Counted from the first letter of the stretch, positions 11,622 through 21,949 are shown. The stretch: 64,000 nucleotides of DNA from Laccaria trichodermophora (GCA_018417955.1 JACTVC010000037.1:310001-374000), one strand, 5' to 3'. Notes: generated from the letters alone by a model not told the origin. Numbers and translations: made by a program.

Positions 11622-12269
11622 ATGGCAGAGGGATATGACTTTATGTTTCAAGCTCCTGGCGTGGAGTCATCCGACTGTGAGGTAGAGGTCTATGAAACTC
11701 CTCAAGTACTTGATAGTGGCCACACTAGAACTATGGAAGAAAGTGTGTCAGAGAACAAAGAGGAGGTGGCTTCAAATTTCACACCTTCGTCACCTTCACT
11801 CTCCCATGCCATCACCCCACCTTCTTGTCCAGTTACACCACCTATTCAGATAGCAAGCAGCTCAAAATGGATGTTGATGCCAGAAGGTTCACCTCAAAGC
11901 CATGGGAAGAAGAAGTCAAAGCTGAAAATGGTCACCTCCGCCATTCAGAATGCATTCGATCTTTCAAAGGAGACTGGTCAGGAACCTAAATTTGGACTGC
12001 TCAAATTCTTCTCCAAGGGGACAGTGGAGGATAAAAAGGCTTACTTTGTGAGAGAAGATGAGCAAGCAGAGAACACATGGTCACTCAACAACATCAAAGT
12101 GCAAAATCGTCAGATGGAAAAGAAGCTACATGATAGGGAGTTAGCACGTCGCCGTCAACAAAAAAAAAGGCAATTACTAAAGGAGACACAAATAAAAACG
12201 AAGGTGCGCAGTCCTGGGGGGACAAAAAGAAAAGTAAGCATTGTTGGAATCTTAGTTGATAATCACTAA
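11622..12269 (+). CDS. Basic coiled-coil transposon ORF
   Basis: Open for 215 codons between the protease and the transposase. The N-terminal half is Ser/Pro-rich and acidic (SPSLSHAITPPSCPVTPP). The C-terminal half is charged and helical (DRELARRRQQKKRQLLKETQ), ending in a basic tail. No catalytic motif is seen. A short intron (GTGAGC...TTTCAG) may join it to the protease exon, but the frame does not continue without a further shift. Probably a linker or DNA-binding part of the transposon polyprotein; function not known. Confidence 0.5.
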   Translation: MAEGYDFMFQAPGVESSDCEVEVYETPQVLDSGHTRTMEESVSENKEEVASNFTPSSPSLSHAITPPSCPVTPPIQIASSSKWMLMPEGSPQSHGKKKSKLKMVTSAIQNAFDLSKETGQEPKFGLLKFFSKGTVEDKKAYFVREDEQAENTWSLNNIKVQNRQMEKKLHDRELARRRQQKKRQLLKETQIKTKVRSPGGTKRKVSIVGILVDNH

Positions 12270-12699
12270 ATCAAGGATGCAGCTTGTTGTGATGGAGCTC
12301 GAAGATTCTACAGACCCCAGCCTCAAGAAGATCAAAGGAAATGTTGCAGAGCTAACATGACCAGCAAGGGATCTAAAAGGCAAGATACAAGCTCAGAATC
12401 AGAAACCTCAAGGTCGGAAACAGAAAAACAAACCCTGAGCTGCCAAATACCACAATTGGTTAACTCCATTCTGTTGGACACAAATCGTCATTGCAGCCAA
12501 GCAAGTTGGCTGGTCTATGGGAGCATCAGATATTGCCACTCGGTTGAAGAAGCATGATCCAATTACCTTTGGTCAAATAGGCTGTAACATGATTGAAGGT
12601 TGGATTGACCATTCTAGTGGGAATCCACACTGGAAGGACTCAGTCCTTCGACACGTTGAGGATGGAAATAGTCCTGGTCATGACAAAGGTGGTCACCGG

Positions 12700-12833
12700 T
12701 GGAACAGGCAGAGGTGCTTCCCCAGCGTATAGCTAGCTGGGTAGATGGTGGTATTGCTGTCAGTAGCTACTACATGTGATGCATGTATGTATGTGCACGT
12801 GACCACACTCTGGAGCAGGGAATCCCTATTCCA
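12700..12833 (-). repeat. LTR, left copy (3' LTR on the minus strand)
   Basis: 134 bp; 129 of 134 bases match the right copy. All five differences are C/T or G/A at CpG dinucleotides. The last five bases overlap the target duplication of the SINE-like insertion. Confidence 0.9.
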
Positions 12834-12842
12834 TCTGCCCCC

Positions 12843-13151
12843 GGCTGTACCTATTGCTATGCGATCGGGTACTTAGAAGACGAAACACCAACTAGACAGA
12901 CTGCAACGTTAAGCAGAAGATGAGACTACCCCGCCCACCAACAAGACACACCTCTAAACGGCGTTTCCGTGCCGGACTAGGAGGGGGAATGATCACCATG
13001 GGCGTGCCCTCTCCAGTGCAAGAGGTGGTCCCTAGGGGGTCAGGAATTATAGGCACTAGGGGCCTTAGGTAGTCTACTAAGTTGTAAAGTCTGACGTGGG
13101 GCTTCGCCCCAATGGACTATAAATTTGACCTGAAAAAAAAAAAAAAAAAAA
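12843..13151 (+). mobile_element. SINE-like retroposon with A19 tail
   Basis: A 309-bp segment ends in 19 adenines (13133-13151) and is flanked by a perfect 14-bp duplication TTCCATCTGCCCCC (12829-12842 and 13152-13165). A poly(A) tail with a long target duplication is the signature of LINE-mediated target-primed reverse transcription. It has no ORF. A GGGGCTTCGCCCC hairpin lies near the 3' end (about 13098-13112). I could not identify convincing tRNA A and B boxes, so the parent RNA is unknown. Confidence 0.82.
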
Positions 13152-13556
13152 TTCCATCTGCCCCCTTCCCATAAGGCAACGTCCCCATCGCCAGCTGCTG
13201 AAAAGGAAGAAAAAATCTAAGAGGACTAAGAAAGATGTAAAGTAGAAATCCAAAAATAAGCAAAGCAATGAAAGAAAAAGATGTAATGGACACAATAGAA
13301 ACATAAAGAAATATCACTGACGAATCCAACCAAGTGCCTTCAAAGCTTGACTCAAATCTGAGAGGCATGGATCAGATTCCCAATCAAGAGCCATAGGAAT
13401 CTTCAATGGGGTTGATGGCAATGGCAGTGCAGTGAGGTTCGAGACTGGAAAGAGGCGTTGACGAGGAGTAGTTTGTGAGACGGGGAAGAATGGTGGGGCT
13501 CGACATGGCCAAAATGGTGGTCGGGACTGGAAAACCTCACGTTTTTCCAAAGGCAA

Positions 13557-14351
13557 TCAGGAACAGTGATTACGATGGGCTAACGAGCTGAAGGGGTTGG
13601 GGTTGGTGGTGCGGAGGGCAGAAAGGTCACGGCGAGGTTGGTTTTTAGGGAATATGGGGATGATAGGTATGGAGGCGGTGTCGTCAGACCAATCAAAGGC
13701 TGGGGGATCCAAGGTAGGAGCAGTGGTAGCAGTGGGGGGCAAATCCATAAGCTGGGCTTGAGCTTCGGCATTGACAAGAAGAGGTGGAGTGGTCTGGGAT
13801 GAGGAAGTGTGATGTGAGGGGGAAACCTGAATAGCAGTGTCAAGAGAAGGTGGGCGAGCCTCAATGGAATCAACCTGAACCATAGCGTCAAGCTTGTTGG
13901 CAGTGCAGGTATGTCCCTCGGGAAGTCCTACGTCACAAGAGAAGCAATCTGTTTTCGTGTCGAAACACCAGAAGCCGTGGCCTGCTGCCTCCCATTCCTT
14001 CCTCTCATTCAGTATTCCCATTATCTGTCCTTCATCTGCACCATCACGAAATGCCTGCTTCACATCCTTGTCCTTGAAAAGCTCTGTTCCCCTTCAAAAT
14101 CCATCCCTTGACCCTTCCTGAAAGGCATGCGCCCAAATGAGGCCTAATGGCAAGTCTGGTGATGACGTGGCAAGAGCAATGAGCTTTGCCAGGCTCTCTT
14201 CTGATACTGGTGGTGGTGGCAATGATGATGCTGCTGGTTTTGATGCTGCTGCTGGTTTTGATGCAGATGCGGATGTGGGTGCTGGTGGCGTTACCGCGGG
14301 TGGTGCCTGACTGACAGGCTTCTTCTTTGAAGCGGTCTTCTTTTCCGGCAT
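13557..14351 (-). CDS. Gag-like ORFs of the LTR element
   Basis: Two minus-strand frames. One starts at 14351 (MPEKKTASKKKPVSQAPPAV), is Ala/Pro/Ser-rich and then reads LAKLIALATSSPDLPLGLIW. The other runs to 13557 and contains QAFRDGADEGQIMGILNERK, EWEAAGHGFWCFDTKTDCFS and a Pro/Thr-rich tail. Together they resemble the gag-like proteins of short Agaricomycete LTR elements. They are joined by a frame change or unrecognised intron near 14050-14100. No zinc knuckle or polymerase domain is seen. Confidence 0.5.
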
Positions 14352-14583
14352 GGTGACGTAGAGCGGAAGGCGGTGATGTCACAAGGCACGACATAGACGG
14401 TATAGACGTGGAGACGAAGACAGTGAGACGGTAAGATGTATGGCATAGGACGGGGGATGATACAGGACACAATGATGTTGATGAGGTGGCAGTAGAGACA
14501 CCCAGAATGAGACTAGAGCACAGAAATGAAGCAGAGAGCAAGAGCAAACGTGTTAAAGCACGAAACACACTCTCATCACCAGG

Positions 14584-14717
14584 TGGAACAGGCAGAGGTG
14601 CTTCCCCAGCATATAGCTAGCTGGGTAGATGGTGGTATTGCCGTCAGTAGCTACTACATGTGATGCGTGTATGTACGTGCACGTGACCGCACTCTGGAGC
14701 AGGGAATCCCTATTCCA
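14584..14717 (-). repeat. LTR, right copy (5' LTR on the minus strand)
   Basis: 134 bp, paired with 12700-12833. It keeps CpG at four of the five variable sites, so it is the less decayed copy. Confidence 0.9.
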
Positions 14718-16460
14718 CTGGGGGATCTTGGTATGTTTTGAAGGCATCTGTTGAACAAATGATTAATAATTTCCGCAGTCAGGGCATCCTGATGTTGTCG
14801 AATCCATCAAGAAACACTTAACGTTCTTGCAAGAAGGAGGTGCAACAGTAAATCTCATCACCACTTGGGCCATCATTATTGCCACCATTCTCCACATGAA
14901 ACCAGACATCCTCCAGCAGAAGTTCAAAGATGGCTCAACCTTTCATGCCTTGGATTCATTTGTGCAGAAGTTCTTGCATGGATTGCTTTCATGGAGCCTT
15001 CAAAAGGCCACCTAAGCGGCACAAAAACTGCCTAAGGATTGGGAGGATCAATGTGAGTGATCATTCATCCACAAGGTGTATGCCATTAAGGAGGAGGACA
15101 TACCTGCCAAACTTTATGTCAATTCAGACCAGACACAACTCATTTATGCACCAGGAAACTGAATGACATGGGCCCTGACAGGTGCAAAGCAAGTGGCTGT
15201 TGTTGGAATGGACAAGAAACAAGCCTTCACACTGCTTGTCTCTGTTGCTGCTGATGGGACGATCCTTCCATTCCAAGCAATTTTCCAGGGTAAAACGAAG
15301 CTTTCCCTTCCAGCCACAAGCTCACTCAACTACGAAGACACAATGAAAGCTGGGTTCAAGTTTGAGTGTTCAGGGACGAAGACCTACTGGTCTAATCAGG
15401 AAACCATGCATGCATTTGTAAACGATATTCTCGCACCTCATTTCGATGGATGCAAAGTCAAGATCGGGCTTCCAATCATGCAGAAAAACCTCTGGCAAAT
15501 TGACGTCTGGTCGGTCCACCATTCCGAGGAATTTCAGGGTTGGATGCACATCAAACATTCGAATATCCTTGTCGACTTCGTGCCAGGAGGTTGCACAGGA
15601 GTTCACCAACCCTGTGATGTTGGGATTCAGTGACCACTCAAGTTATTGATAAGGAAATCTTACCATGAAGATATTGTCAATGAGTTTTTGAAGGAGCTGG
15701 ACAAAGGGAACTCTATGCCGCGCCTCAATGACAGCCTTGGAATTATTCGCAATCAAAGTGTGCGATGGATGTGGAATGCGTATCAAGCTTTGAACAATAA
15801 AGAGCTCATTAAGAAGGTATGTTAGCACTTGAATCAAAACAAGGTCTTACCTTTCTTTAGGCGTTTGAAGGCTGCATTGTACGTGATTGGAATTTATCGT
15901 ACACCTGTTTGACAAGCTTCAAGGCACGAGAAGCACTATGAAATATAAGGGCCATGGACCCTGAATTTTAGGAAGAACTTACTAGGGGACAACCCGATGA
16001 GCAATCACCTGATGTTGCTCAAATGTTGCAAGAGGACCTTGAATTCGACACCGAGCTAGAAGACCAGGATGCTGATGATAGTGATGTGTCAATGCGAACA
16101 CTGATCACTGCGTTGACAAGAGAAGACGTATCTGAGACAGTGGGTTTTCAAAAGAGTGGAATGCTGATGTCCCTCACCAATGCTGAAAATGCTGATTTGG
16201 ATGAAGGAATGCTTCTGCTTGTGGAAGCAAATGATGAAATTTCGACAATTCCATTGGGGGAAGTGGGGCATGGGAAGAGACAGAAAATTGCCAGCAAACA
16301 CTACAGCAGAAAGGTATTCTGGAAGCACAACAATGATGATGACTGGGAGGATGACAGTTTACTTCCAAGTTGTTGAAATTGGATGGAAACCGATGTGGGA
16401 ATGCAAACAGTTGGTCCAAAGTTGGTCAGTGTGTTTGGCTAGTTGGCAGTAACCTCTCAG

Positions 16461-17139
16461 TCAATGCTGACTTGACAGGCACATCATCTGACACTTCATA
16501 AAGCATGTAAATATGATGGAATAAGCTACCAGGGAAAAAAAATCATTTTTAGTGCATTTTTTGGATTTCTTTTGGAATTTCCAGCTGATTTCGGCAATTG
16601 GTCCAAAGCTCCATGACATCCATGACATTTCGGGATTTTGGAGGGCTCTGTGGTGCATGACTGCCAAATTGAACGAAATGGTACAGTACTATGCAAGACT
16701 CTGAATGGTAGGCTGAATCTATACACAGCAAAATAATGCACAAAAAACCCACCTAATCCTGTGAGGGGAATACTCATGGCTTGAAATACCAAAGAGCCCA
16801 AGAAAGCAGTTGACTCTCCCCATCCAGTCACAAGCACTTTCCAAGTGATCGAAGTGACAGACATCGATTGTATCTGGTCAAGAATGAAAGCAACCCCCAC
16901 TCAAATTTCATGTATGTGTGATTGATCAGCAGAGACTAGGGTGCGACATACCAATAGACTTTATAAACAGAGTGTCCCCTTTGATATGGTAAGCACCAAA
17001 ATCATTGTCTGAACAAAGGTGGTGATGATGTCAATTTGCAAGCACACGATGCGGGGAAAAGAACGCACAGGTTTGTACCATTAATGATCTGGACAAAAAC
17101 CAGGTGAAGACACATCTGACGAACTGAGAAGCAAGATGG
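16461..17139. other. Unclassified repeat-rich spacer
   Basis: A minus-strand frame at 16526-16900 is open but matches nothing I recognise, and frames around it are full of stops. It lies between the dead DDE transposon and the 17.1 kb foldback and is probably transposon debris. Confidence 0.4.
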
Positions 17140-18226
17140 GTTTCTACCCCCTGTAGTCTTTGATCCAACCCCCCTTTTATGACTACTGATCCAACCCCCA
17201 AAATAAAAGTACTGATCCAACCTAAATATGAAGTACTGATTCAACCTTAAAAAAACTACAAACCCAACCCAGGTTTGTAATGTACTGATTTAACCCCTAT
17301 TTACAAGTTCTTGAAGTACTGACACAACCCTTCTTTTGAAGTTTTAAACTACTGATCCAACCCTCTTTTCAAGCTATCAAAGTACTGACACAACCCTGCT
17401 TTTGAAGTTTTAAACTACTGATCCAACCCTCTTTTCAAGCTCTCAAAGTACTGACAACCCTGCTTTTGAAGTTTTAAGCTACTTATCCAACCCCTCTTTA
17501 GTACAAGCTCTTAAACTACTAATGTTACATGTTGCCCAGTTGAATCAGCACTTTGATACATCAAAACCCAGGTTGAATCAGTACTTTGATACACCAAAAT
17601 CCAGGTTGGATCAATACTTTAATACATCAAAATCCAGGTTGAATCAGTACTTTCATTATACAAAGTCTGGGTTGAATCAGCACTCTCATTATACAAAGTC
17701 TAGGTTACCTCAAAGCTCTCAACATCTAAGCTAAAGGTTGAAACAGGCTTTTAGAATCTGAATTAGAGCAGGAGTTCAAAGCACTAAAAAAGATTGAATT
17801 TCCAGGGTTGAACTAGGACTTTAATATACATCAGGAATTTAATCTACTAAAACCTGGGTTGAATCAGGACTTCAGCATACCCAATATCCAGGGTTAAATC
17901 AGTAGTTTCAAAACCTGGGTTGGATCAGGACTTAGATACAGTAAAACCTGGGTTGAATTAGGACTTTCAAAACCTGGGTTGTATCAGTACTTAAAAACAC
18001 TGAAACCTGGGTTGAATCAGCACTTCAAGTACTCAATTTCCAGGGTTAGATCAGTACTTCCAAAAGGGTTGACTCAGTACTTAGAAAATGCTGGATCAGC
18101 ACTTTTAAAAATGTTAGATCAGTACTTTATATATCTAATAATGGGGGTTGTCTCAGTACATTTGGGTTTTGCTGGGTCAGTACTTTGTAAACCAGGGTTG
18201 GATCAAAGACTACAGGGGGTAGAAAC
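17140..18226. repeat. 1.09 kb foldback element of about 33-bp tandem repeats
   Basis: The outer 31 bp (17140-17170 and 18196-18226) are perfect inverted repeats beginning GTTTCTACCCCC. Inside, the left part (to about 17520) is about 11 degenerate units built on TACTGATCCAACCC spaced 25-37 bp apart. The rest is about 20 units of the complement, GGGTTGAATCAGTACTT, mostly 33 bp apart. The whole is a large hairpin whose arms are themselves tandem arrays. No ORF, transposase or clear target duplication is seen at its ends. Confidence 0.85.
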
Positions 18227-19600
18227 ATATTTTGGAACTGAGAACACCAATTAATGATATTGTTTGGAGAGGAATATTTGCAAGAACGAATTAGAGGCGC
18301 GGTTCTTTCAACTACATGAGTGCAACAAGATGTGTAATGGGACTTGAAAACTTACTGAGAAAGATCCTTCCCAGTGCCTACAGCCATTTCTTTCGCAGGA
18401 GGTCAATTCTCTTTCTATGGGGGTGTGGGAGGTTGTGGAACCAAAAGTCTGCATGAGTTTTTGAGCAGATGTGCGTTCATTCACCCTAAGGGCTGATGCG
18501 GAAAACTTTTTGAGATTTACAGGCTATGTATACATACTGGAAGACTCCATCCACTAGTACATCCTTGGATCACTGATTCATTGGTGGGTGTTTGAACTTT
18601 GGGGTTCCTTTTGTCTGATGACTTTCACTCCTCAAAGTCTTTCACTCCTCAAAGTCTCCACAAAAAAAAAATTTTGTCACTGGCAACCTTCAAAAGAGAT
18701 GTCCCAAGAATCTGTGAGATAGATTATGAGGAGGGAGAACGATGTGCGTAGAACTGTTTGTGTGATTTTAGTGGTCAGGGTTTGATGCAATTGAGTCTAT
18801 TCCCACAATGTGTATGCTGATCATCGCCATGATTGCTGAGGTGTGAGAAGTGAAATCAAAGGAGATCATCTGAGTTGGTCACTTGAAGCAATTGTCAGGT
18901 ATGGAAACAGTCTTCTGCCAGCTTTGTTTTTGTAAGCTGATGGTCAATTTGTAAGCAGTGACCCCAGGAACCCCAAGCTCTCAAATCAATACATACAAAT
19001 TTGGACCCTTGCACACCAAACATTGTTCTTCACTCCCGCAGGCCGCAAGATACACAGGGCATGGCTAGCTCTTTCACCTATGTATATCCATGTTGCTAAT
19101 GTTCCTTACAAAACGCTTGTATGACACAGACTCCGGTCAATGCTTCATTGTTGCTGCTCAACTTTGGATCAAATTGTCCAGTGGTGGATTATTATCCTGC
19201 TTCATACTTATGTTTCTATCCTTTGCTTTGTGATGGTTGTCTTGTACACTTGGATTTAGGTTTCTAACTGTGTGTGAAATGATGAGAATGCAGATGAAAT
19301 GATAGTGATACCACTCATGCATGTAGGAAGCAGATTTGCTGCCAGATCGGCCATAAGTATATGTTTTGCTATCATCCTCACAGTATGTAGCATGATCATG
19401 CCTAATGAAAGCTTCCAGTTAGGCATTTATTTTGATTGGGATGTATGTGCCTTGCTTGGCTATCTGTGCATGTATTCACAGCTTAGTTATCTCATCTCAA
19501 CTCCCTTCGGCAGGTCTATACTTGTCTGCTTTTTCTGAACTTTGCTCTTTTCGCCATTTTTCTGTTGGCAAACTTACTGATTCATATTGTTTATGCAAAT
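18227..19600. other. Non-coding stretch with a duplicated host segment
   Basis: No coherent gene. 18895-18985 (minus orientation) is closely similar to 21862-21936 plus the first bases after 27531 and acts as an uninterrupted version of the MULE-like insertion site. A 17-bp tandem duplication of CTTTCACTCCTCAAAGT lies at about 18624-18658. The rest is AT-rich with scattered stops in all frames. Confidence 0.45.
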
Positions 19601-19620
19601 ATCATACCATACTAACCCAT

Positions 19621-19782
19621 GACATCTTAGCAGCCGGGTTTTCAGCTGCTTTCCCAAAAATCAAACCCAACCTCCTTATGCTCGCCTTGAATTTTCAGAT
19701 GCCATTCTACAGGGATATACTCATGGTACTGGGGCTATGTAGTGTCAGAAAGCAGTCATGGACAAACAGTCATCCCTGACTG
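19621..19782 (+). pseudogene. DGAT2-like acyltransferase fragment
   Basis: One exon-sized stretch reads AAGFSAAFPKIKPNLLMLAL, NFQMPFYRDILMVLGLCSV, matching the segment of diacylglycerol acyltransferase 2 just after the HPHG active-site motif. The upstream HPHG exon and the downstream GGAAE region are not found in frame nearby, and the stretch ends at TGA 19780-19782. It is a gene fragment inside transposon-rich DNA, either a relic or captured by a mobile element. Confidence 0.55.
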
Positions 19783-20240
19783 TTGCTTCCAATGTAATTG
19801 CAGGACCACCATCCCCTTCAAGCTCTGTTCCATCTACCCCTGCACCCCTCACCCTTGGGCAACAGCATATCACTGCCATAGAAGGAATTCTGTAGAAGCT
19901 ATTATGCCCTTTATTCAGAATATTGTCATGATGATGAATTTAAACTGCTGCCCTGATCTGAAGACCATCGCACTCGGCATCTCGTAATGTCGAATACAAC
20001 CCAAAAGGTTGTCTCAAACAGACAACACATCGAACTGTTCAGCTTGTTCTGGTGCACACACTTCCGATGATGTTGAATGCCAATGATCCATTATCAAAAT
20101 ACTGCCTCACATAAAAAGTACATGGAAGGTATTATTATCGTATATCTAGCAGGCCATTAACGATGTTTCTCAGGAATCATCCCCTTTCACAAACATTTCC
20201 CTCAAAATTCCAGGTGCACTTAACAGCTGGATGGATCTGC

Positions 20241-21670
20241 TCAACCTTCACACGGGATCTTCTGCGTCGAATATGGTGCATTTGGATGTTTACCAAGGTA
20301 CGGAAACAGATCCACAGGCTCGTTATCCAGTGGCTTGAGCATCAAGTCTGACAACACAGACTGTCCAAAATCATGCAGCTTGATCGTATGTGCATCACCT
20401 GGATATAAGAATGACACCTCCCCATGCCTCAGCTGATATAAATGCAGGCGCTTCAGCCCATCAAGCAACTGGCTCTGGTATTCGATCTTTTGCACTGGCG
20501 TTGATGACAGCTGAGCAACGATAACTTCAAAAAGTGTCCAGCCGTCAACAAAGTCCAGCACCATCCCTAGTGCTTGGAAGTCCAGTCCCAAGACTGCAAA
20601 AAGACTGCAACTGGACCAGACCAAGACTGCAAAAGACCGGACCTGCAGTCTTGGTCTTTCAGATTTGAGATCACAAGACCGCAAAAAGACTGGTTAACGT
20701 GGACCAGTCTTGTCGGTTAAGACCGGTTTTTTGTACCTACATAATAACCCTTCAAAACGCACCTAAGATCATATTTTTAGGCCAAAAACTGACAAAGATA
20801 CATGCAAAACTGTAAAATATTTCATGAAAATAGCAGATGTACCTTAGTATTTTTGTAGATACATCAATTCTCAACGGAATTTAACGTTCTTGCACTCGTT
20901 TAGAAGCTACGAAAAACGTCAATAAATCTACTGACACACAATTGCAAATTTTAATACATATTTAGTCAAAAAACCGGTCTTGAACTGGTTGTAACCAGTT
21001 TGGACCAAGACTGGTCCAAAGACCGAAAAAGACTGCAGTCTTGGTCTTTTCCAGTCCTGGTCCGGTTTTTTGAGGTTTTAGGAATTGTGTGGACCGGTCT
21101 AGGTCTCGGTCTTTTCGTTTTGGGCCAAAAAACCAGACTGGACCAGACTTTCAAGCACTAACCATCCCCACATCCCCATTGACTTGAGAAATGTACAGAT
21201 GTTGTGGTATGGTGGGCATGATGATGATTTCATCAGCACTGTGGTTGTAAGCATTGAACACAACAGCTCCTAGTTTCTTTTGAAGATGACAATGGACTCA
21301 AGAGGACGAAAAACATCACCCATTGAAGAATTGCAACCCATGCTTCAACAGGTCGACTGCATGCTTTTAGCAGTTTGCAGCGGTTATCATGCACATCCGT
21401 GACACACGTTTTCGTGGTAGTGCTCTGCGACACAGCAGGCAGGAAGGAGTTGGCCATTGTGAGCTGTCCTTGTCCAGAGCGGCGTATAGTACATTGTTGA
21501 AAGATATGAATTGGACAATGTTGTGGATTTGTGAGGAGCCTCTAACCTTGACATCGATGAGTATCTGCATGTCGTACATGTTCCCAAACCTCATAGAGCA
21601 ACACGGGGCCAAAATTTTGCACCAGCACGATGTTACTGTGGTTTCAAGATGGGATGGTGTGGCACTCACG
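20241..21670 (-). pseudogene. Fungal protein-kinase-like gene fragment interrupted by a hAT MITE
   Basis: The minus strand reads PTIPQHLYISQVNGDVGMVL, then DFVDGWTLFEVIVAQLSSTP, LLDGLKRLHLYQLRHGEVSF (catalytic-loop-like) and HTIKLHDFGQSVLSD (DFG-like), ending at 20241. The MITE at 20568-21160 splits the frame between NGDVG and MVLDF; deleting it with one copy of the 8-bp duplication restores a continuous frame. Upstream pieces (21367-21669) may be further exons but carry stops. The HRD motif is not canonical, as in many Agaricomycete kinase-like proteins. Probably a pseudogene. Confidence 0.6.
20568..21160. mobile_element. hAT-like MITE, family B copy 1, 593 bp
   Basis: Ends TAGTGCTTGGAAGTCCAGTC and the complement of TAGTGCTTGAAAGTCTGGTC. 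A perfect 8-bp duplication ACCATCCC flanks it (20560-20567 and 21161-21168). The interior is built from repeated AAGACTGCA and GGACCAG/CTGGTCC words with an AT-rich centre. No ORF belongs to it. Inserted in the kinase-like fragment. Confidence 0.88.
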
Positions 21671-21949
21671 AAATATCTTCTGGTTATTGATACCTTACAG
21701 AAATAATGGCTAATAATGGCTTATGTAATCCAATATGGTCTACATACAACATGTGGTGATCAGAAAACACCCTGGGCCTCCGCATCGCGCTGAAACTAAG
21801 TAAGTATTGTGTTCTGGAAAGGTATACTCAGGGTCTAATATTTTGACATATTGATGTAGGTGCACGGAGTTTCTGGGGTCACTGCTTACAAATTGGATCA
21901 GAGCTTATGAAAATGAAGCTGGCGGAAGACTGTTTCTGGGGTGAACGAA

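Larger units (their letters stand above)
12700..14717 (-). mobile_element. Short non-autonomous LTR retrotransposon (TRIM/LARD-like)
   Basis: Two 134-bp direct repeats (12700-12833, 14584-14717) bound an interior with gag-like ORFs on the minus strand and no protease, reverse transcriptase or integrase. Each LTR starts TGGAACAGG and ends CTATTCCA. On the minus strand a purine tract (GGGAAGGGGGCAGA, split by a later insertion) precedes the downstream LTR, fixing orientation. The flanks are CCGG on the left and CTGG on the right, a 4-bp duplication differing by one C-to-T at a CpG. Joining the flanks restores transposase frame (GGHRGIL). The element is about 1.7 kb without its SINE-like insertion. 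Confidence 0.82.
12357..16376 (+). pseudogene. DDE_1-type transposase, split by an LTR element and stop codons
   Basis: Transposase of the DDE superfamily-endonuclease (pogo/Tigger-like DDE_1) type. The N-terminal helix-turn-helix part reads IVIAAKQVGWSMGASDIATR and WKDSVLRHVEDGNSPGHDKG up to 12699. It resumes at 14718-14722 with GIL and continues HLTFLQEGGATVNLITTWAI. The catalytic core shows LYVNSDQTQLIYAPG (first Asp), QVAVVGMDKKQAFTLL, WQIDVWSVHHSEEF (second Asp) and ILVDFVPGGCTGVHQPCDVG (third Asp region). The acidic C-terminus is at 16023-16376. In-frame stops include TGA after YAPGN and after DVGIQ where Arg (CGA) fits, plus TAA near 15015. Dead. Confidence 0.8.
10260..16460 (+). mobile_element. 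Decayed Ulp1-protease/DDE cut-and-paste transposon (boundaries approximate)
   Basis: Plus-strand block with, in order, a Ulp1/C48-like protease, a basic coiled-coil ORF and a DDE_1-type transposase, interrupted by the LTR element at 12700-14717. Codon use and the density of frameshifts and stops differ from host genes on either side. I could not identify terminal inverted repeats or a target duplication, so the ends are estimates: left where DUF6534 similarity stops, right just after the last acidic transposase exon. Confidence 0.65.

Noticed and set aside
13077..13368. Open minus-strand frames rich in Phe/Leu
   Set aside because: They run through the poly(A) tail of the SINE-like insertion read in reverse; no gene.
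12700..14717. Autonomous retrotransposon with reverse transcriptase
   Set aside because: The interior of about 1.7 kb encodes only gag-like frames; no RT, RNase H or integrase motif is visible.
17140..18226. Possible CRISPR array
   Set aside because: Unit spacing and sequence are degenerate, repeats invert midway, there are no distinct spacers, and the genome is eukaryotic.
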